A DNA stretch of 64,000 nucleotides, from positions 2,294,001-2,358,000 of the forward strand of contig NZ_BAAAOH010000001.1 of NCBI RefSeq assembly GCF_039530225.1, in the 5' to 3' direction. Positions 61,774 to 64,000 of this stretch are shown one piece after another. Position numbers and translations under genes: made by a program. Source of the DNA: Microbacterium pumilum (GTDB lineage: Bacteria; Actinomycetota; Actinomycetes; Actinomycetales; Microbacteriaceae). Below the pieces are notes generated by a model that did no database searches, had not been told where the DNA came from, and saw only the letters and a program-made list of their open reading frames with translations. Numbering within the stretch: position 1 is the stretch's first letter; every line of letters begins with the position of its first letter.

Positions 61774-62105
61774 CGGCATTCGCGCCGAGACAAGGTGGCG
61801 TGCGCCAGGGTTTCGGCGCCGCCCGAGGGTCTCACCCGGCGGCGACCAGATCTGCATGCCAGACGACCGCGACATCCGGCATTCGCGCTGAGACCCGGTG
61901 GCCTGGGCCAGTGTCTCGCCGCCAACCGAGGGTCTCGCCCGCCCGCGAGCAGATCGGCATCGCAGATCGTCGCTTTCGCCCGCCGAGACCCAGCATTCGC
62001 GATGAGACCCGGCATCCGGCCGAGACCCGGCACCCGCGCCGAGACCCGGTGGCGTACCCCGGGGGCTCGGCGCCACGCGCAGGTCTCGCTCGCGGCGACC
62101 GCGCG
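61774..62105. repeat. Long imperfect GAGACCCGG repeat block
   Basis: Three long units beginning CGGCATTCGCGC or CGGCACCCGCGC at 61774, 61877 and 62028, each followed by GAGAC(C/A)... and an inverted GTCTC about 30-50 bases later. Between units 2 and 3 lie shorter 18-20-base GAGACCCGGCAT units. No gene is supported in this convergent gap. Confidence 0.75.
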
Positions 62106-63134
62106 TCAGGGAGTGGCGGATGTCGCGGCCCGCGCCGCGACCAGGTCGGCGTGCCAGATCTCGGCGACGTCCGGATGGGCGCGCAGGCGGGACTTGAGGG
62201 CGTTCTCGCCGTAGAGCGCGTGGATCGGGTTCGCCGGGTCCTGCGTGACCCCTCGCGCCTCGGCGGCGAGCTCGGCGGGGAGTTCGATCAGTGGCAGGCG
62301 CTTGTCGAGCGCGGGGTTGAAGAAGAACGGCACCGAGATGCGGTCGTCGGGATAGCGGGGCGAGATCACCCGGTGCTTCGTCGCGATGAGATAGCCGCCC
62401 GTCGCGTATTCCAGCAGTTCGCCGATATTCACGACGAATGCGCCCGGCACCGGCGGCGCGTCGACCCACTCGCCGTCGCGCTCCACCTGCAACCCGCCCT
62501 TACCGGGCTCGACCCACAGCAGCGTGAGCACGCCGGAGTCCTTGTGAGCTCCGACTCCCTGCTGCGGAGTCGGGTCTTCCTTGCCCGGGTAGCGCACGAT
62601 CTTGATGAGCGTCGAGGGCTCGCCGAAGTGCTCGTCGAAGTAGCTTTCTGGCGCCCCGAGGGCCACGGCCCACGCGCGCAGAAGCTTTCGCGCGACGCCC
62701 GACAGATGGTCGTGCCATTCCGACACGACCTCTCGCAGTTCGGGCTGGGCGTCAGGCCAGAGGTTCGGCCCGATCAGGCGCGCGAAGTCCGGCGCATCGC
62801 TGTCGGCGACCGCGTCGCGTTCGGGGCCGATGTCGATCTGCTCCCGCCAGTCGACCTTGCCCTGGGTGCGCTCGCCGCCGATGCGCGTGTAGCCGCGGAA
62901 GTGCGGGCTCTTGACGTTCTCGATCGCGAGTTTGTCGGACTCGGGCAGCGCGAAGAAGTCGCGGGCGGCACGGTGCAATCGGTCCTCGAGCTCGGGCGAG
63001 ACGCCCGTGCCCGTCAGGTAGAAGAACCCGACGCGGTGCGTGGCGTCACGCAGGTCCGCGCGGAATCGCGCGGCGGCGTCCGCGCCGGCGTCCAGCTGGG
63101 AGAGATCGAGAATCGGCAGGTTCAGGTCGGCCAT
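62106..63134 (-). CDS. 2-oxoglutarate/Fe(II)-dependent oxygenase, isopenicillin N synthase-like
   Basis: 342 residues. N-terminal DIOX_N domain (about 5-120: LPILDLSQLD, VGFFYLTGTGVSPEL, RGYTRIGGERTQGKVDWREQ), then the double-stranded beta-helix with the iron ligands HKD in GVGAHKDSGVLT (about 200-211) and the second His in TKHRVISP (about 258-263), plus Arg for 2-oxoglutarate in DRISVPFFFNP. Substrate unknown; similar proteins act on small metabolites or flavonoids. The ATG is supported by TATCGT six bases upstream. Divergent from FTR1. Confidence 0.9.
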   Translation of the reverse strand: MADLNLPILDLSQLDAGADAAARFRADLRDATHRVGFFYLTGTGVSPELEDRLHRAARDFFALPESDKLAIENVKSPHFRGYTRIGGERTQGKVDWREQIDIGPERDAVADSDAPDFARLIGPNLWPDAQPELREVVSEWHDHLSGVARKLLRAWAVALGAPESYFDEHFGEPSTLIKIVRYPGKEDPTPQQGVGAHKDSGVLTLLWVEPGKGGLQVERDGEWVDAPPVPGAFVVNIGELLEYATGGYLIATKHRVISPRYPDDRISVPFFFNPALDKRLPLIELPAELAAEARGVTQDPANPIHALYGENALKSRLRAHPDVAEIWHADLVAARAATSATP

Positions 63135-63140
63135 GCAGTG

Positions 63141-63146
63141 ACGATA
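63141..63146 (-). promoter_or_regulatory. -10 box of a leaderless promoter for the oxygenase gene
   Basis: TATCGT on the minus strand, six bases before the ATG at 63134. Confidence 0.5.
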
Positions 63147-63215
63147 TGCGGATGCCGCGGCATCCTGCCCGAATGTTGCATCGGGTTACCGGATCGCCTG
63201 GCGGGCACCGCGTGA

Positions 63216-63263
63216 TTGGACAGTCTCGGAGCGGATCGGTAGATTGAGGTAAGCCTTACCTCA
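63216..63263 (+). promoter_or_regulatory. FTR1 promoter with a DtxR/IdeR-type iron box
   Basis: TTGGAC (63216-63221), 18 bases, TAGATT (63240-63245), then a 19-bp near-perfect dyad TGAGGTAAGCCTTACCTCA at 63245-63263. This is close to the actinobacterial DtxR/IdeR box (TTAGGTTAGSCTAACCTAA). Lying on the transcription start, it would repress FTR1 when iron is plentiful. Confidence 0.8.
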
Positions 63264-63294
63264 CCTGATCCCTCGAAATCCCGATAGGAACGAC

Positions 63295-64000
63295 GTGCTC
63301 GCGACCTTCCTCATCGGCCTGCGCGAAGGCCTCGAGGCAGCGCTCGTGGTCGGGATCCTGGTCGCGTACGTGACGCGGATGGGCCGCCGCGACGTGCTGC
63401 CGAGGCTGTGGGCAGGCATCGGTCTGGCCGTCGCGCTGGCGCTCGGCATCGGCGCCGTGCTGACGTTCGGGGCATACAGCCTGACCTTCGAAGCGCAGGA
63501 GATGATCGGCGGCATCCTGTCGCTCATCACGGTCGCGATGGTGACGTGGATGATCTTCTGGATGCAGAAGACTGCGCGCACTCTGAAGTCGTCGCTCGAG
63601 GCCGGCGTCGACCGCGCGCTCGCGTCCAGCGGCCTGTGGGCAGTGGTGATCATCGGGTTCATCTCGGTCGCGCGCGAGGGAATCGAGACCACGCTGCTGC
63701 TGTGGTCGATGATGGAGTCGTTCGGCGATGCGCCATACGCGATCCTCGGCGCCGTCCTGGGACTCGCCGCGGCCATCGTGCTCGGATGGCTGCTCGCCCG
63801 GGGGATGCTGCGCATCAACCTCCGTGTGTTCTTCACCGCGACCGGCGCATTCCTCGTGGTCGTCGCCGCCGGGGTGCTCGCCTACGCGGTCATGGACCTC
63901 CAGGAAGCCGGTGCGCTGCCCGGACCCTTCACGGACGCCGCCCCCATCGATCCGGTCACCGGCGCCGTCGCCGTCGGCCTCGCGGCGTTCCCGTTCGGCT
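63295..64000 (+). CDS. FTR1/EfeU-type high-affinity iron permease, 3' end outside the window
   Basis: 235 residues visible, C-terminal end cut by the window. The GTG starts MLATFLIGLREGLEAALVVG with the first iron-binding REXXE; a second, REGIETTLL, lies near residue 128. At least six membrane segments. In bacteria EfeU imports ferrous/ferric iron, usually with EfeO and EfeB encoded just downstream, which would lie outside. The ribosome site is AGGAA. The DtxR-like box upstream explains the likely regulation. Confidence 0.92.
   Translation, partial: MLATFLIGLREGLEAALVVGILVAYVTRMGRRDVLPRLWAGIGLAVALALGIGAVLTFGAYSLTFEAQEMIGGILSLITVAMVTWMIFWMQKTARTLKSSLEAGVDRALASSGLWAVVIIGFISVAREGIETTLLLWSMMESFGDAPYAILGAVLGLAAAIVLGWLLARGMLRINLRVFFTATGAFLVVVAAGVLAYAVMDLQEAGALPGPFTDAAPIDPVTGAVAVGLAAFPFG

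Overview
The window looks like chromosomal DNA of a high-GC actinobacterium of the family Microbacteriaceae, most likely Microbacterium or a close relative. The reasons are the actinobacterial nusA-ylxR-infB-rbfA-truB-ribF gene set, strong GC-rich third codon positions, many GTG starts, many leaderless genes (TANNNT box six to eight bases before the start codon), and the pervasive words GGATGCC/GGCATCC. No phage, integrase, insertion sequence or CRISPR array is visible. About 54 protein genes can be supported and almost all are intact; the last one (FTR1) runs off the right edge.

Layout. 1-9.7 kb: LtrA-like membrane protein, ispG (isoprenoid synthesis), a BenE-type transporter, an unrecognised protein, a flavin-binding oxidase-like protein, an ECF sigma factor with its partner membrane protein, proS, and a second PNPOx-fold protein. 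9.8-15 kb: DUF1206 membrane protein divergent from nusA-ylxR-infB, closed by a strong terminator. 15.1-22.7 kb: a five-gene minus-strand glycan locus (copper-radical oxidase of the galactose oxidase/GlxA type, excalibur-like exported protein, processive GT2, GT39-type mannosyltransferase-like protein, GT2 fused to GtrA). This locus sits between infB and rbfA, which are neighbours in many actinobacteria. 23.3-28.6 kb: rbfA, mutY, a uridine-kinase-like gene, truB, two small membrane proteins, ribF. 28.6-31.6 kb: a rifampin-phosphotransferase/PEP-synthase-like protein whose catalytic His is replaced by Arg, plus its TetR regulator and a probable operator. 31.7-35.5 kb: deoC and two aldehyde dehydrogenase genes, the second lacking the catalytic half. 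35.6-42 kb: glycerophosphodiesterase with a candidate PHO box, lipoprotein, SNF2 helicase, pfkA, a DUF559-type nuclease-like gene bracketed by palindromic repeats. 42.2-48.6 kb: oligopeptidase B, MFS exporter, Pit phosphate transporter, lipoprotein. 48.7-55.3 kb: a 1132-residue BTAD-NTPase-WD40 regulator, a calcineurin-like phosphoesterase, aspA, a DUF4190 protein. 55.3-64 kb: FAH-family hydrolase, PrsW protease, FKBP isomerase, YceI, DMT exporter, MFS protein with a possible leader peptide, rpsO, an isopenicillin-N-synthase-like oxygenase and an iron-box-controlled FTR1 iron permease.

The most notable signals are: (i) a family of exactly 55-bp imperfect palindromes (four full copies and two half copies) flanking or following genes; (ii) the CslA/GlxA-like glycan locus inside the translation-factor cluster; (iii) the His-to-Arg pseudo-phosphotransferase with a 27-bp operator; (iv) an ordered set of 11-bp-spaced repeats in front of the BTAD regulator; (v) a DtxR/IdeR-type box on FTR1 and a PHO-like box on the glycerophosphodiesterase; and (vi) an unusually regular leaderless promoter architecture shared by at least fifteen genes.
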